Below, in pieces: positions 9,214 to 18,112 of a DNA stretch of 64,000 nt. The DNA is from Spongiibacter taiwanensis (lineage in GTDB: Bacteria > Pseudomonadota > Gammaproteobacteria > Pseudomonadales > Spongiibacteraceae), in NCBI RefSeq assembly GCF_023702635.1, contig NZ_CP098455.1, positions 3,038,001 to 3,102,000 on the forward strand, given 5' to 3'. Made by a program: the position numbers and the translations under genes. Below the pieces are notes generated by a model. It had not been told where the DNA came from. It saw nothing but the letters and a program-made list of their open reading frames with translations, and did not search any database. Numbering within the stretch: the first letter of the stretch is position 1; each line of letters begins with the position of its first letter.

Positions 9214-9495
9214 TTAGCTGCTGGCCAGGTTGAGGCCAATTAGCAAGGCGAGGCTGACCAGTGCGATCCAGCCATTGAAGGCCCACTGCCAGGGGCTGGG
9301 CATGCTGCGTACATGCATGAACTCATAAATCACCAACCGAACTTTGATGGCGGCGATGGCAACGATGGCAGCGCGGCTGGCGAAACTAATATGGTCAATA
9401 TGTCGGGTGTCGCCCCCCATCAGCCAGGTAGACAAGGTGGCGCCAACCAATAGCAGCCAGATCAGGGTGTCCCGGGAAAATATGAAGGTGCTCAT
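9214..9495 (-). CDS. Cytochrome c oxidase subunit IV-like small membrane protein
   Basis: A 93-residue protein with three hydrophobic segments and the central KVRLVIYEFMHVR motif of the prokaryotic CoxIV/CyoD/NorF-like family. Only 3 nt separate it from the CoxIII-like gene upstream, the usual pairing. No oxidase subunit I or II occurs anywhere in the window, so this pair is an orphan. It has a second copy at 34551-34835. Confidence 0.8.
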   Translation of the reverse strand: MSTFIFSRDTLIWLLLVGATLSTWLMGGDTRHIDHISFASRAAIVAIAAIKVRLVIYEFMHVRSMPSPWQWAFNGWIALVSLALLIGLNLASS

Positions 9496-9498
9496 GGC

Positions 9499-10092
9499 CT
9501 ACCTCAATACGTACAGCAGCGGAAAAATAAAGATCCACAACAGATCAACCATGTGCCAATACGTGGCGGCACTCTCCAGCCCGAATAGGCCTGAGCGGCC
9601 AGTGCGGATGCGGAAAAACAGGGTGCAGAGCACGATGATGCCAATGACCGTGTGGACAAAATGCAGGCCGGTCATCATGTAATAAAACATGAAGAAGTCA
9701 TTGGTCTTCATGGTGATGCCGACGCTGAGCTTATCGTGGTATTCGACCAGTTTGGCCGCCCCGAACAGGCAGCCGAGGGTGATGGTGGCTGCGAGAAAAA
9801 ACAGGGCGGTGGGGCGCTTTCCTCGGGCCAGGGCCTTGATGGACAGTACCACTAGCCAAGAACTGGTGAGCAGTATCAGGGTATTGGCGGTGCCCACCTC
9901 AAAGGACAGCAATGTCTGGGAGGCGTTGTATAGAGCCGGGTCTTTCAGGCGTTCAAACAGGTAGGAAACAAACAGCCAGAAGAACACCATGATGTCCACC
10001 AGCACAAAAATGAATACGCCTTGTTCGCCGGGGATGGTGGTCTTGTTGGAAATGGTGTGATTCATATTCAGGTGTCGCTTTAGCAGAGGCAT
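9499..10092 (-). CDS. Cytochrome c oxidase subunit III-like protein (NorE-like)
   Basis: A roughly 197-residue, five-span member of the haem-copper oxidase subunit III family. Signature segments are PGEQGVFIFVLVDI, NTLILLTSSW, FYYMMTGLHFVHTVIG and YWHMVDLLWIFIFPLLY. Short five-helix forms include NorE and CyoC types. Start is uncertain between ATG 10092 and ATG 10065, neither with a good ribosome site. It is coupled to the CoxIV-like gene and flanked by a CrtC/AttH-like gene and a desaturase-like flavoprotein, not by oxidase genes. It might assist a terminal oxidase encoded elsewhere or serve a membrane flavoprotein chain. Confidence 0.86.
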   Translation of the reverse strand: MPLLKRHLNMNHTISNKTTIPGEQGVFIFVLVDIMVFFWLFVSYLFERLKDPALYNASQTLLSFEVGTANTLILLTSSWLVVLSIKALARGKRPTALFFLAATITLGCLFGAAKLVEYHDKLSVGITMKTNDFFMFYYMMTGLHFVHTVIGIIVLCTLFFRIRTGRSGLFGLESAATYWHMVDLLWIFIFPLLYVLR

Positions 10093-10149
10093 AAGGATGT
10101 CGGCGGACGCAGGACTTGATTGCCTATCCGCCGGTCAGCGTGCGGCTAA

Positions 10150-11097
10150 CTAAGCTTGTGCCTGTTCAATATTCTCCAGGTAGCCGGGCGGCCAGCCACA
10201 TTCCACCCAGGCCATGGCCGCCTGACCGGCGATGGTGGCGGTGGCGGCGCCTTCCCGCAGATGCCAAAGAGGGGAGGGGCGCAGGGTGTAGTGGGTGTAA
10301 AAGTCGGCGCTGATGTCGACGCTGCGCCCCAGCTCATCTGTAATTGTGCTGCTCAGTTGTTGTTGATACAGGGTGTCGTCGTAGCGCATGTCACTCTCCA
10401 CCCCGACGATTTCTGCCATGGTGCCGTCTTTACACAGGTAGCCCCGGATAATCTCCCGCCCCAATGCCAGGCAGCGCCAGTAGTGAATGGCAGTGTTGCC
10501 GTCCAGGGATTGGCCGTGGAACCAGTTGTAGTGTTGAAAGTAGCGCCAGTCACGGGTGCCCCAGCTGTGATCTCGGTGGGCGAAGGTATCGAAGGTAATT
10601 TCTTCCCGGCCTGGCATTACGATCCGGCCGCGGCAGCGGCCAGCTTGTTCGATGCGATCAAAGGCGGCATAGGGTGGGCAGCCCTCGGCGTGGCTTGAGT
10701 AGGCATAGGGGGGGTGAATTGCCTCGAAATCAAATTCCAGCAGCACATCGGGGCTTTCCCAGCGCACCGCGGCGGTATCAAATTTCAGGTCCTGGCGCAT
10801 CTGGAAGCCGTCAATCTGCCAATTTGTGTAATCCATGGTGTCCGGCAGTTTGCGATCGGGCAGCAGCTGCTCAATCGGTTTGTCGCCAATGCCCGGGCCG
10901 GAAAGCGCCATTGCCGCGCCCGCTTCGTTTTTGCTGTTAACCCAGGTGTAGGTCAGGCCAGCAATTTGCAGTGCAGGAATGTGGAAGGTGTAAGGAATGG
11001 ATTCCCGGGCGGTGTCCAGATCCGGCAAAGGGTGGCGGTTGTCGTGCACCGGGTCGATATACAGGTTTTCCCGGGCCAGGGTAATGTGTTTGAACAT
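10150..11097 (-). CDS. CrtC/AttH-like (lipocalin-like) protein of unknown function
   Basis: A 315-residue soluble protein rich in beta-strand sequence, resembling the hydroxyneurosporene synthase (CrtC)/AttH-like group. The most distinctive segment is FAHRDHSWGTRDWRYFQHY near residue 175. No signal peptide. ATG 11097 is preferred over the longer frame to 11193 because AAGGAA lies 8 nt before it and the upstream extension looks non-coding. Relatives bind or hydrate hydrophobic isoprenoids, and the neighbouring flavoproteins make such a substrate reasonable. Family assignment is moderate and the reaction unproven. Confidence 0.7.
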   Translation of the reverse strand: MFKHITLARENLYIDPVHDNRHPLPDLDTARESIPYTFHIPALQIAGLTYTWVNSKNEAGAAMALSGPGIGDKPIEQLLPDRKLPDTMDYTNWQIDGFQMRQDLKFDTAAVRWESPDVLLEFDFEAIHPPYAYSSHAEGCPPYAAFDRIEQAGRCRGRIVMPGREEITFDTFAHRDHSWGTRDWRYFQHYNWFHGQSLDGNTAIHYWRCLALGREIIRGYLCKDGTMAEIVGVESDMRYDDTLYQQQLSSTITDELGRSVDISADFYTHYTLRPSPLWHLREGAATATIAGQAAMAWVECGWPPGYLENIEQAQA

Positions 11098-11110
11098 GGG
11101 CAGTTCCTTA

Positions 11111-12184
11111 TTATTCGTCGATGAGGGCGAGGCTATTGAGGTCGGCTGCCATATCGGCGTAGCGCAGGGCGGTCTGGATAAACATCTGGTCACCCCGTTC
11201 GGTTTGTGGGACTTTTACGGCAAAGGCGCAGAGCAATACGCCGTAACAGGCAGCAAAGCGGTAGTCTCGCCACAGTGCCTCCCAGGGGTAATCCACGCCG
11301 AGTTCTGCCAGGTAACGCTGGTAGTGGCGCAGTAGATCTTCCTCGTTAGAGCGTCGCGCTTCGGTAGTGAGGCAGGCGCCAAGGTAGTAAGCCACGTCGA
11401 TCAAGGGCGGTCCCATTTTTACCGTTTGCCAGTCGATGGTGACCATGGGGGGCGCCCCATCGGTGATGGGCAGCAGGATATTGTCCAGTCGGAAATCACC
11501 GTGGGTGAGGGTTAGCGGCGCAGACCAGGCCTGGAACCAGAGGGTTGATCGGGCAAAGACCGTTTCAAATATGGCCCGCTGCCCGGGGGCGAGTGCATGA
11601 CCAAAGCGCTCGATGAAAGCGTCCAGGGCCAAGGGGGGAACATCGTATAGCGGAGCCGCCGAGGCGGGACTTAGCCAGGGTTTGCTCTGCCAGTCAGGAC
11701 GGTTCCAGAAGGGTGCCTGCAGCTTGGCCAGTTCGCCCAAGGCATGCCGGGCCTGGTCCGGGGTGCCACCCTTGAGCACATCACCCTGGGCGGATTCTCC
11801 GCTCAGATCGGCCAACACAATGGTCAGCCAGCCCTCGTCGTCTACCGCTGAAAACAAACAGGGCGGTAGGGTCATCTCGGTCAGGGGCGCAATCTCATTG
11901 TAGAAGTTTACCTCTGCCTGGAATATCCCCAGTGCCAGTCCGGTTTGCCGGGCGGTGGCGTCGGGAGAAGCCAGTTTGATAATCAGGGAGCCCGGCCCGC
12001 CGTGGCCGTCGCCGCTGAAAGTCAGGACGGCCCGGACTACAAAGCCCATTTGGCCGGTGCCGATGGGGTGGACATCAGCCTGCTCCAGCTGGGCGGCGGC
12101 ATCGCCGTTACCAATATGCTTCAGCAGATCCTTGAACCAGGCCGTATTCAGGTCTTGTTGGGTTTTGGCCAGTGTGAAGGGCAT
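11111..12184 (-). CDS. Aminoglycoside/ecdysteroid-kinase-like phosphotransferase
   Basis: A 357-residue APH-fold kinase. The catalytic loop HGDFRLDN (H228, D230, N235) and the metal-binding IDWQ (D251) are intact, and an ATP-site Lys lies in SLIIKLAS near residue 70. Members phosphorylate small-molecule hydroxyls (aminoglycosides, choline, ecdysteroids) or activate acyl-CoA dehydrogenase partners. It is 61 nt downstream of an acyl-CoA dehydrogenase gene and 13 nt before the CrtC/AttH-like gene, so a role on a hydroxylated pathway intermediate is likelier than antibiotic resistance. Confidence 0.85.
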   Translation of the reverse strand: MPFTLAKTQQDLNTAWFKDLLKHIGNGDAAAQLEQADVHPIGTGQMGFVVRAVLTFSGDGHGGPGSLIIKLASPDATARQTGLALGIFQAEVNFYNEIAPLTEMTLPPCLFSAVDDEGWLTIVLADLSGESAQGDVLKGGTPDQARHALGELAKLQAPFWNRPDWQSKPWLSPASAAPLYDVPPLALDAFIERFGHALAPGQRAIFETVFARSTLWFQAWSAPLTLTHGDFRLDNILLPITDGAPPMVTIDWQTVKMGPPLIDVAYYLGACLTTEARRSNEEDLLRHYQRYLAELGVDYPWEALWRDYRFAACYGVLLCAFAVKVPQTERGDQMFIQTALRYADMAADLNSLALIDE

Positions 12185-12245
12185 GGCTTGGTCTCCGTGT
12201 AAAGTGGCTTGCCGTTACCGAAAGTGGCTCGGTGAAATGGGTCGC

Positions 12246-13397
12246 TTATAGATTGCGGCCGATCATGTCCTTCAGGGCCTCATTGGCACCGGCGTAAATA
12301 GGTTCGATGCGGGCATCGGCGTACATGCGGGCGATGGGGTATTCCATGATGTAGCCGTGGCCACCGAACAATTGCAGGCAGCGACTGACGATTTCGCACT
12401 GGCGGTCGCTGTTCCACCACTTGTTCATGGAGGCGAGATCGGAATCTAGGGTGCCATCAATTCTGCGAGAGACCACATAGTCCGAGAACACCCGGCCGAT
12501 GGTGGCAATGGTTTTGATTTCGGCCAGTTCCATGCGGGTGCTTTGCAGGTCGATCAGTTTTTTGCCGAAGATATCCCGGTCCTTGGTGTAGTCCACGGTG
12601 ACCCGGTAGGCGTGCTCCATCACCGCTGCGCAGTTCACGCCGCCCAGGGCGCGTTCGTAGGTGAGGTCTTGCATCATCTGGTAAAAGCCCCGGCCCTCCA
12701 CTCCGCCGAGTAGGGCATCGGCGGGCACGCGGCAATCTCCGAAGAACAATTCGCAGGTATCGGAGCCGTGCAGGCCGATTTTTTTCAGGCGTTTGCTTAC
12801 TTCGAAGCCCGGTGTGTTGGTCTCAAAAATGAAGAGCGATACGCCCTTGGCCCGCTGACTGGGATCAGTCTTGGTGACCAGGACGATGATGTCAGCAATG
12901 GAGCCATTGGTGATGAAGGTTTTGGCGCCGTTGATGACGTACTCATCGCCATCGCGAATGGCTTTGGTGCGGGTGTTTTGCAGGTCGGTACCACCATTGG
13001 GTTCGCTCATGCCCATGGCGGCAATAATTTCACCACTGCACATGCCGGGCAGGTACTTCTGCTTTTGTGCTTCTGTGCCGTAGTTGGCGATGTAGTGGGC
13101 GGCGACAACGTGAATCTGCTTGCCGGCGCGCCAACTGGTATCGCCGGCCAGGCACAGCTCCTGGGCAACGATCGCCTCGTAGGCAAAAGTGCCGCCGGAA
13201 CCGCCGTATTCTGCCGCAATGTCGGGGCACAAAATGCCCAGCTCGCCAGCCTTGCGCCACACCTCACGATCCGTTGCGCCGGCCTCCCACCACTGTTCCT
13301 GTTTTGGGCTTACTTCTTCCTCCACAAAGCGCCGCACCATGCGTTGCAGTTCGGCCAGTTCATCGGTCATCCAAGAGGGGGTGTAGTTGTCAATCAT
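12246..13397 (-). CDS. Acyl-CoA dehydrogenase (383-residue type)
   Basis: First gene of the seven-gene minus-strand operon. 383 residues, normal length, with IIAAMGMSEPNGGTD at the FAD site. The catalytic Glu is probably in LTYERALGG, since the alternative C-terminal position reads IYAGANE. It is a close paralogue of 24968-26119: both begin MIDNY.P.WM.DEL and end GANE.LKD.IGRN. Operator copy C lies 61 nt upstream in the divergent promoter region shared with the enoyl-CoA hydratase gene. Confidence 0.93.
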   Translation of the reverse strand: MIDNYTPSWMTDELAELQRMVRRFVEEEVSPKQEQWWEAGATDREVWRKAGELGILCPDIAAEYGGSGGTFAYEAIVAQELCLAGDTSWRAGKQIHVVAAHYIANYGTEAQKQKYLPGMCSGEIIAAMGMSEPNGGTDLQNTRTKAIRDGDEYVINGAKTFITNGSIADIIVLVTKTDPSQRAKGVSLFIFETNTPGFEVSKRLKKIGLHGSDTCELFFGDCRVPADALLGGVEGRGFYQMMQDLTYERALGGVNCAAVMEHAYRVTVDYTKDRDIFGKKLIDLQSTRMELAEIKTIATIGRVFSDYVVSRRIDGTLDSDLASMNKWWNSDRQCEIVSRCLQLFGGHGYIMEYPIARMYADARIEPIYAGANEALKDMIGRNL

Positions 13398-13458
13398 GAT
13401 TTGTTCCGGTGCTAGGGTTTACGCCTCGAATGGTAATGAGGCCGTTGGTGCAGGGGTT

Positions 13459-13474
13459 TCGTCCTTAGCGACGA
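13459..13474. promoter_or_regulatory. Operator-like palindrome, copy C
   Basis: TCGTCCTTAGCGACGA, in the region between the divergent acyl-CoA dehydrogenase (start 13397) and enoyl-CoA hydratase (start 13597). Its reverse complement, TCGTCGCTAAGGACGA, closely matches copy B. It could control both directions. Confidence 0.68.
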
Positions 13475-13596
13475 ATCGTGAAGTGCCCAGAGTGGGGAAA
13501 TGGGGGCGAATGGGGGATTCCTTGTCTCTTTGGACGAAGTGGCTGCCGCCGTATTTCGCCATGCTGGCGGTCTTGGTAACAGTATGGATAGTAGTC

Positions 13597-14376
13597 ATGA
13601 GTGGGGCGGCAAACGTCGATTGGAAAGACGAGGGTGTTAGTTACCGGGTCGAGTCGGGGCTGGCCCTGGTGCGTCTTGCCCGGCCGGAACGGGGTAATGC
13701 ATTGAGCTACCGGCTGCGGGCTGCCTTGATGAGGGCGGCGAGCCGGGCTATTGCCGACCCCCAGGTAAAAGTGATCTGTCTCGGTGCCGACGGCAGCCAT
13801 TTTGGCGTCGGCGCGGATTTGGCCGAAATGGCCCGGATCAAGGAAGACGTGCGGGAGGCGGTGGAGCTGGAAATACGCCCCTTTGTTGCCAGATTGCGGG
13901 GCTGCGGTAAGCCGGTATTGTGCGCCATTAATGGTGTTTGTGCAGGGATGAGTATCGGCGTTGCCCTGGCCGCAGACCTAGTGGTAATGGCCGCGGATGC
14001 TCGGTTGGTGTTGCCCTTTGCCCAGATCGGCCTAGTGCCTGACAGCGGGGTTTCCTGGCATTTGCTCCATGGTTTGGGTTACCGCCAGGCTTGCGCCCTG
14101 GCCTTTGAGGGCGGGGAGCTTTCAGCGCAACGCTGTTTAGAGCTGGGGTTAGTCAATCAGGTGGTGCCACCGGAGGCGCTGTGGTCGGCGTTGACCGACT
14201 GGGCCGCGCGCTTGGTCGCGCAGCCGGAGGTCTTCTTGGCCAGTGCCAAGCAGCTGATGGTGCGTACATTAGAGGCATCGCTGGAGCAGGCCATCGGTAT
14301 AGAAGGGGAGTTCCAGGCTCGCTGCATTGCCAGCCCGGACTTTGATGCGGCGGTGGCCCGGCGTCTTGCTCGCTGA
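13597..14376 (+). CDS. Enoyl-CoA hydratase/isomerase family protein
   Basis: A 259-residue crotonase-fold protein. The oxyanion-hole segments are HFGVGADLAEM and INGVCAGMSIGVALAADLVV, and the LPFAQIGLVPDSG region follows. The second oxyanion segment has CAGMS where many hydratases have CLGGG. In the acid/base region, A-Q-I replaces the usual P-E-(V/I/T), so the first catalytic Glu of true hydratases is missing and it may be an isomerase or other crotonase activity. The frame opens at 13387, but ATG 13597 gives the normal family length; the upstream extension includes operator copy C. It is followed by a thioesterase and P450. Confidence 0.88.
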   Translation: MSGAANVDWKDEGVSYRVESGLALVRLARPERGNALSYRLRAALMRAASRAIADPQVKVICLGADGSHFGVGADLAEMARIKEDVREAVELEIRPFVARLRGCGKPVLCAINGVCAGMSIGVALAADLVVMAADARLVLPFAQIGLVPDSGVSWHLLHGLGYRQACALAFEGGELSAQRCLELGLVNQVVPPEALWSALTDWAARLVAQPEVFLASAKQLMVRTLEASLEQAIGIEGEFQARCIASPDFDAAVARRLAR

Positions 14377-14556
14377 GGATTGTCGCTGGTTGCGACATGA
14401 CCAGGTCGTCATTGCGCATCTGTCCGTTCGGACGACGTGCTCGCCGCACATCGGGAGTAGGTTTGGCGCGCAACACAAGGCGTGCTTAAGCGCTGACCGA
14501 GGGCTTGCCGTCGAAGGGCGGCGGCGAGCGGAGCAATAACCGGGAGACAAACCACA

Positions 14557-15414
14557 ATGTCGCAATGGGACCCTGCAACACTCAGTACCCTGTCGCCGTA
14601 TTCCCGTACCCTCAACCTCCGCTACCGGCCAGTGGTCGGCTCCAAGGGGTGTGTGCAGTTGGTGCCCTCAGCCTCAAACCGCGGGGCGGGCAGTGGCGAG
14701 CTGGATAGGCGCTGCATCGTGGGGCTGATAGACCATGCCATGGGGTATACGCTTCAGGCCTCTGGTGCCGGGCTAATGCCCGGTGCAACCCTGAATTTGC
14801 GAGTGGATTTTGAATCATTTGAGTCCATCGAGGGTGGGCTGGAAGCCGTTTGCCGGGTTCGCCAGCGTCATTCAGGGGGCGCCCTGCTGGTGGCGGAGGT
14901 CTCCACCGGGGCTGGGTTGCCGGTGGCCCTGGGCACGTCCTTTTTTACCCAGCGGACCTTTCCCGGTAAGGTGGGGCTGGAAGAGGCCCGCCTGAGCGAT
15001 TATCAGCCGGGGCCGGAAATTCACTGTTATGCCCAGGGTATTGGTCTGAGCGCACTGAATGGATGCTGGCAGTTGGCTGGTGGTCATCTGGGGGCGGTGG
15101 GTTGGGAGCCCGGCAATACTTTCCACGGAGGCGCGGTGGGCAGTTTGTTGGTGGCCAGCGCGGAAGCTGTGCTGGCTGCCGACATGCGCATCGTGTCCCT
15201 GTCGATTTCCTATCTGCGACCCAGTCGCGCTGATCTGCCATTGCAGGCTCAGTGTCGGCCGGTGCGCCTGGGGGGGAGCGCGAGTTTCTATACCGTCCAA
15301 TGTTATCAGCAAGATCAGAGAAAACCGGTAGCCGTGGCGGAGGTCTGCTGCGTCCGGGAGGCCTTGAACGATTCTGCCAGTGGGGCAGGAACAATAATAA
15401 GGAGGAGCACATGA
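14557..15414 (+). CDS. Tandem-hotdog acyl-CoA thioesterase-like protein
   Basis: A 285-residue protein with two PaaI/4HBT-like hotdog halves. The first is around residues 25-130 (DRRCIVGLIDHAMGYTL) and the second around 150-270 (NTFHGGAVGSLLVASAE, then SLSISYLRPSRADLPL). Such proteins hydrolyse acyl-CoAs. GGGAGA precedes the ATG. The stop overlaps the P450 start in ATGA, which implies translational coupling. The 180 nt upstream contain two short inverted repeats weakly resembling the operator motif. Substrate unknown; hydroxylated or ring-containing acyl-CoAs would suit the context. Confidence 0.8.
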   Translation: MSQWDPATLSTLSPYSRTLNLRYRPVVGSKGCVQLVPSASNRGAGSGELDRRCIVGLIDHAMGYTLQASGAGLMPGATLNLRVDFESFESIEGGLEAVCRVRQRHSGGALLVAEVSTGAGLPVALGTSFFTQRTFPGKVGLEEARLSDYQPGPEIHCYAQGIGLSALNGCWQLAGGHLGAVGWEPGNTFHGGAVGSLLVASAEAVLAADMRIVSLSISYLRPSRADLPLQAQCRPVRLGGSASFYTVQCYQQDQRKPVAVAEVCCVREALNDSASGAGTIIRRST

Positions 15415-16712
15415 GCAGCGTTAGCAAGCGGGACGTGGGAGAATTTGCACTGGCGACGGATGATGCCGCGATATTGGTGGATCCGACGGCCTATGCCGAT
15501 GGCCGGGTCCTGCGTTTGTATCGTCGTCTGCAGCAGGACAATCCTGTGGCCTGGGCGGCACCGCCGGGCTACTCCCCCTTTTGGGTGTTGACCCGGTTTG
15601 AGGATATTGAACGGGTCAGCATGGATCACCTGCGTTTCCCCTATGGTGACCGGCCCTCGGTGCTGTTTGATGCGGCTTCTGAGGCGTTGATGCGGGCCAC
15701 CACCGGCAAGCCCTATGCGGTGCGCACTTTGGTGACGGTAGACGAACCGGATCACTGCCTACTGAGGCAGATTACCCAGTCCTGGTTTATGCCCAGAAAC
15801 CTGCAGGCACTAGGGCCAAGGATTCAGGCTATTGCCGATGAAGCCTTGGCCGCCATGATGACCAAGGGGCCCGTCATCGATTTTGTCGAGGAGGTGGCCC
15901 TGCACTACCCACTGCGCATCATCATGGAAATTCTCGGTGTCCCAGAGGCGGATTATCCGTTGATGCTCAAGCTTACCCAGGAAATTTTTGCGCCCGCTGA
16001 TCCCGACAGCGTCCCCGAAGGTGTGGACTGTAACGACCCCGCCTTTTTTGCTGCGGCGCTGCAGTCCTCCGCTGAAAAAATCAGCCGTTATTTTCGGACC
16101 TTGGTGGAGGCGCGGCGCCGGCACCCGCAGGACGATATTGCCACTCTGTTGGCCACGGCCAGTATTGAGGGACGGCCGTTAAGCGACGAGGAGCTGGCGG
16201 GCTACTTCATCATTATTGCCACTGCGGGGCACGATACCACCTCGTCAACCACAGCTGCGGTAATGTACGCCCTGGCTACCCAGCCGGGCCTGCTGGCCCG
16301 GGTCCAGGGCGATATGTCCCTAGTGCCCGCCTTGATAGAGGAGGCCATACGCTGGGGCTCACCGGTAAAGACTTTTATGCGTTCGGTTAGCGAAGACATG
16401 GTGTTTGGTGGTCGGCAGTTTCGCACCGGGGACTGGCTCATGCTGTGCTATGCCGCTGCCAACCGTGACCCGGCTATTTATGAAGAGGGCGAACGCTTTG
16501 ATTTGGCCCGGGGCAATGCCCGCCATCTGGCCTTTGGCAAGGGCATTCACATGTGTTTGGGGCAGCACCTGGCGAGACTGGAGATCAAGGCGTTGTTCGA
16601 TCGCCTGATTCCCCGGCTCGCCTCGGTGGCGCTTTGTGGCGAGGTGACCATGAGCAACTCCTACTTCGTCAATGGCTTTAAGCACTTGCCTGTCCGCATT
16701 CGCTATCTCTAG
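15411..16712 (+). CDS. Cytochrome P450 monooxygenase
   Basis: A 433-residue soluble bacterial P450. The I-helix oxygen-activation motif AGHDT (residues 272-276), the ExxR pair E311/R314 and the haem loop FGKGIHMCLG (Cys382) are all intact. The C-terminal NGFKHLPVR resembles P450s acting on steroid side chains and long-chain terpenoids (CYP124/125/142-like), but this is only a resemblance. A consensus AAGGAGGAG lies just before ATG 15411, which overlaps the thioesterase stop. No ferredoxin gene is adjacent; the nearest is at 61575. Confidence 0.93.
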   Translation: MSSVSKRDVGEFALATDDAAILVDPTAYADGRVLRLYRRLQQDNPVAWAAPPGYSPFWVLTRFEDIERVSMDHLRFPYGDRPSVLFDAASEALMRATTGKPYAVRTLVTVDEPDHCLLRQITQSWFMPRNLQALGPRIQAIADEALAAMMTKGPVIDFVEEVALHYPLRIIMEILGVPEADYPLMLKLTQEIFAPADPDSVPEGVDCNDPAFFAAALQSSAEKISRYFRTLVEARRRHPQDDIATLLATASIEGRPLSDEELAGYFIIIATAGHDTTSSTTAAVMYALATQPGLLARVQGDMSLVPALIEEAIRWGSPVKTFMRSVSEDMVFGGRQFRTGDWLMLCYAAANRDPAIYEEGERFDLARGNARHLAFGKGIHMCLGQHLARLEIKALFDRLIPRLASVALCGEVTMSNSYFVNGFKHLPVRIRYL

Positions 16713-16780
16713 CAGAGCCATGTCCCCGGGGCTGCGTGCCCTGAGCTGGTCACCTCAATATCCCAAGGTGAATGCCCATT

Positions 16781-16796
16781 TCGTCGCAACAGACGA
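16781..16796. promoter_or_regulatory. Operator-like palindrome, copy D
   Basis: TCGTCGCAACAGACGA, 96 nt upstream of the thiolase GTG. One base differs from copy B. It sits in a 180-nt gap between the P450 and thiolase genes, so the thiolase block probably has its own promoter. Confidence 0.68.
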
Positions 16797-16892
16797 GGGG
16801 GGCATTTGCAGCCAGTGCTAAGGTTCAGTTCTGAATAATTTGCCGGGCCGCTAGGCCGTGAGCTTTTTTGCAATAAACATGGTGACCTCACT

Positions 16893-18095
16893 GTGACTCA
16901 AGCATTTATTTATGACGCGGTGAGAACCCCGCGCTCCAAGGGCAAGCCCGATGGCGGCTTGAACGAAGTCAAACCCGTTGATCTGGCCGCCGGTCTGTTG
17001 ATTCATCTGCAGCGCCGTTTTGATCTCGATACTAGTCTGGTGGGGGATGTGATCCTGGGCTGTGCTGACCCGCTCAAAGCTCAGGGCGGCGCCATCGGCA
17101 AGACGGTGGCGATGCAGGCGGGATGGGCCGAGACCGTGTCGGGGCTACAGCTGGATCGCTACTGCGGTTCCGGTCTGGAGGCGGTCAATATCGGCGCGAT
17201 GAAAGTCATTGCCGGGGTTGAGGATATGGTAGTCAGCGGCGGGGTAGAGTCCATGTCCCAGGTGCCCATTGCCAGCGGCGGCAGCGCCTGGGTTTCCGAC
17301 CCGGCGATCAATATCAAAACCGGCTACTTGCCCCAGGGCATCGGTGCGGACCTGATCGCCACGTTGGATGGCTACAGCCGAGAAGATGTGGATGCCTTTG
17401 CTTTGCAGTCCCAGCAGAGAGCCGCTAAAGCCCGGGCCGAGGGCTACTTCAAAAGTGTGGTGCCAGTAACCGACATGCACGGTCGGGTGATTCTTGCGGA
17501 AGACGATTTCATCAAACCCGATAGCACTATGGCGATTCTGGGCTCGCTGAAACCGTCCTTCGCCCAGATGGGTGCGATGGGTATGGATCAGATTGCCCAG
17601 AAGCGCTATCCCGAGGTGGAGAAGATTGATCACGTGCACACCCCGGGTAATTCTTCCGGCATCGTCGATGGCGCCAGCGCGGTACTGATCGGCAGCGAGC
17701 AGATTGGCAAAGATCTGGGCTTAACGCCCCGGGGCCGTATAGTCGCCATGGCCAACGTGTCTACCGAACCCACCATCATGCTTACAGGGCCTGCCCCGGC
17801 CACCATGAAAGTGCTGAAAAAAGCGGGCCTGAGTATTGATGACATCGATCTGTTTGAAGTGAATGAGGCCTTTGCCTCGGTGGTGATGCGCTTTATGCGC
17901 GACACCGGCGCACCGGCAGAAAAGGTTAATGTCAATGGCGGCGCTATCGCCATGGGTCACCCCCTGGGTGCCACTGGCGGCATGTTGGTCGGCACCGTGT
18001 TGGATGAACTGGAGCGGAGAGGTGGTCGTTACGGCCTATGCACCCTCTGCATTGGTGCCGGCATGGGCATCGCCACCATCATCGAGCGCGTATAG
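16893..18095 (+). CDS. Thiolase (acetyl-CoA acetyltransferase family)
   Basis: A 400-residue type II thiolase for the last step of beta-oxidation. The acyl-accepting Cys91 is in LDRYCGSG, His356 in [13 protein letters not shown], and Cys386 in LCIGAGMG, so the catalytic triad is complete. Its start is GTG with only a weak ribosome site. The bifunctional hydratase/dehydrogenase gene starts 17 nt after the stop, the usual FadA-FadB pairing but in fadA-fadB order. Chain-length preference cannot be read from sequence. Confidence 0.93.
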   Translation: MTQAFIYDAVRTPRSKGKPDGGLNEVKPVDLAAGLLIHLQRRFDLDTSLVGDVILGCADPLKAQGGAIGKTVAMQAGWAETVSGLQLDRYCGSGLEAVNIGAMKVIAGVEDMVVSGGVESMSQVPIASGGSAWVSDPAINIKTGYLPQGIGADLIATLDGYSREDVDAFALQSQQRAAKARAEGYFKSVVPVTDMHGRVILAEDDFIKPDSTMAILGSLKPSFAQMGAMGMDQIAQKRYPEVEKIDHVHTPGNSSGIVDGASAVLIGSEQIGKDLGLTPRGRIVAMANVSTEPTIMLTGPAPATMKVLKKAGLSIDDIDLFEVNEAFASVVMRFMRDTGAPAEKVNVNGGAIAMGHPLGATGGMLVGTVLDELERRGGRYGLCTLCIGAGMGIATIIERV

Positions 18096-18112
18096 CTTTT
18101 GGGAAGACAGTG

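Noticed and set aside
9214-10092. Assigning NorE/NorF gene names
   Set aside because: No nitric oxide reductase genes in the window; the short subunit III fold is shared by several families.
14390-14444. TGTCGCTGGTTGCGACA and GTCCGTTCGGACGAC as further operator copies
   Set aside because: Spacing and arms differ from the ten-copy consensus; kept out as too weak.
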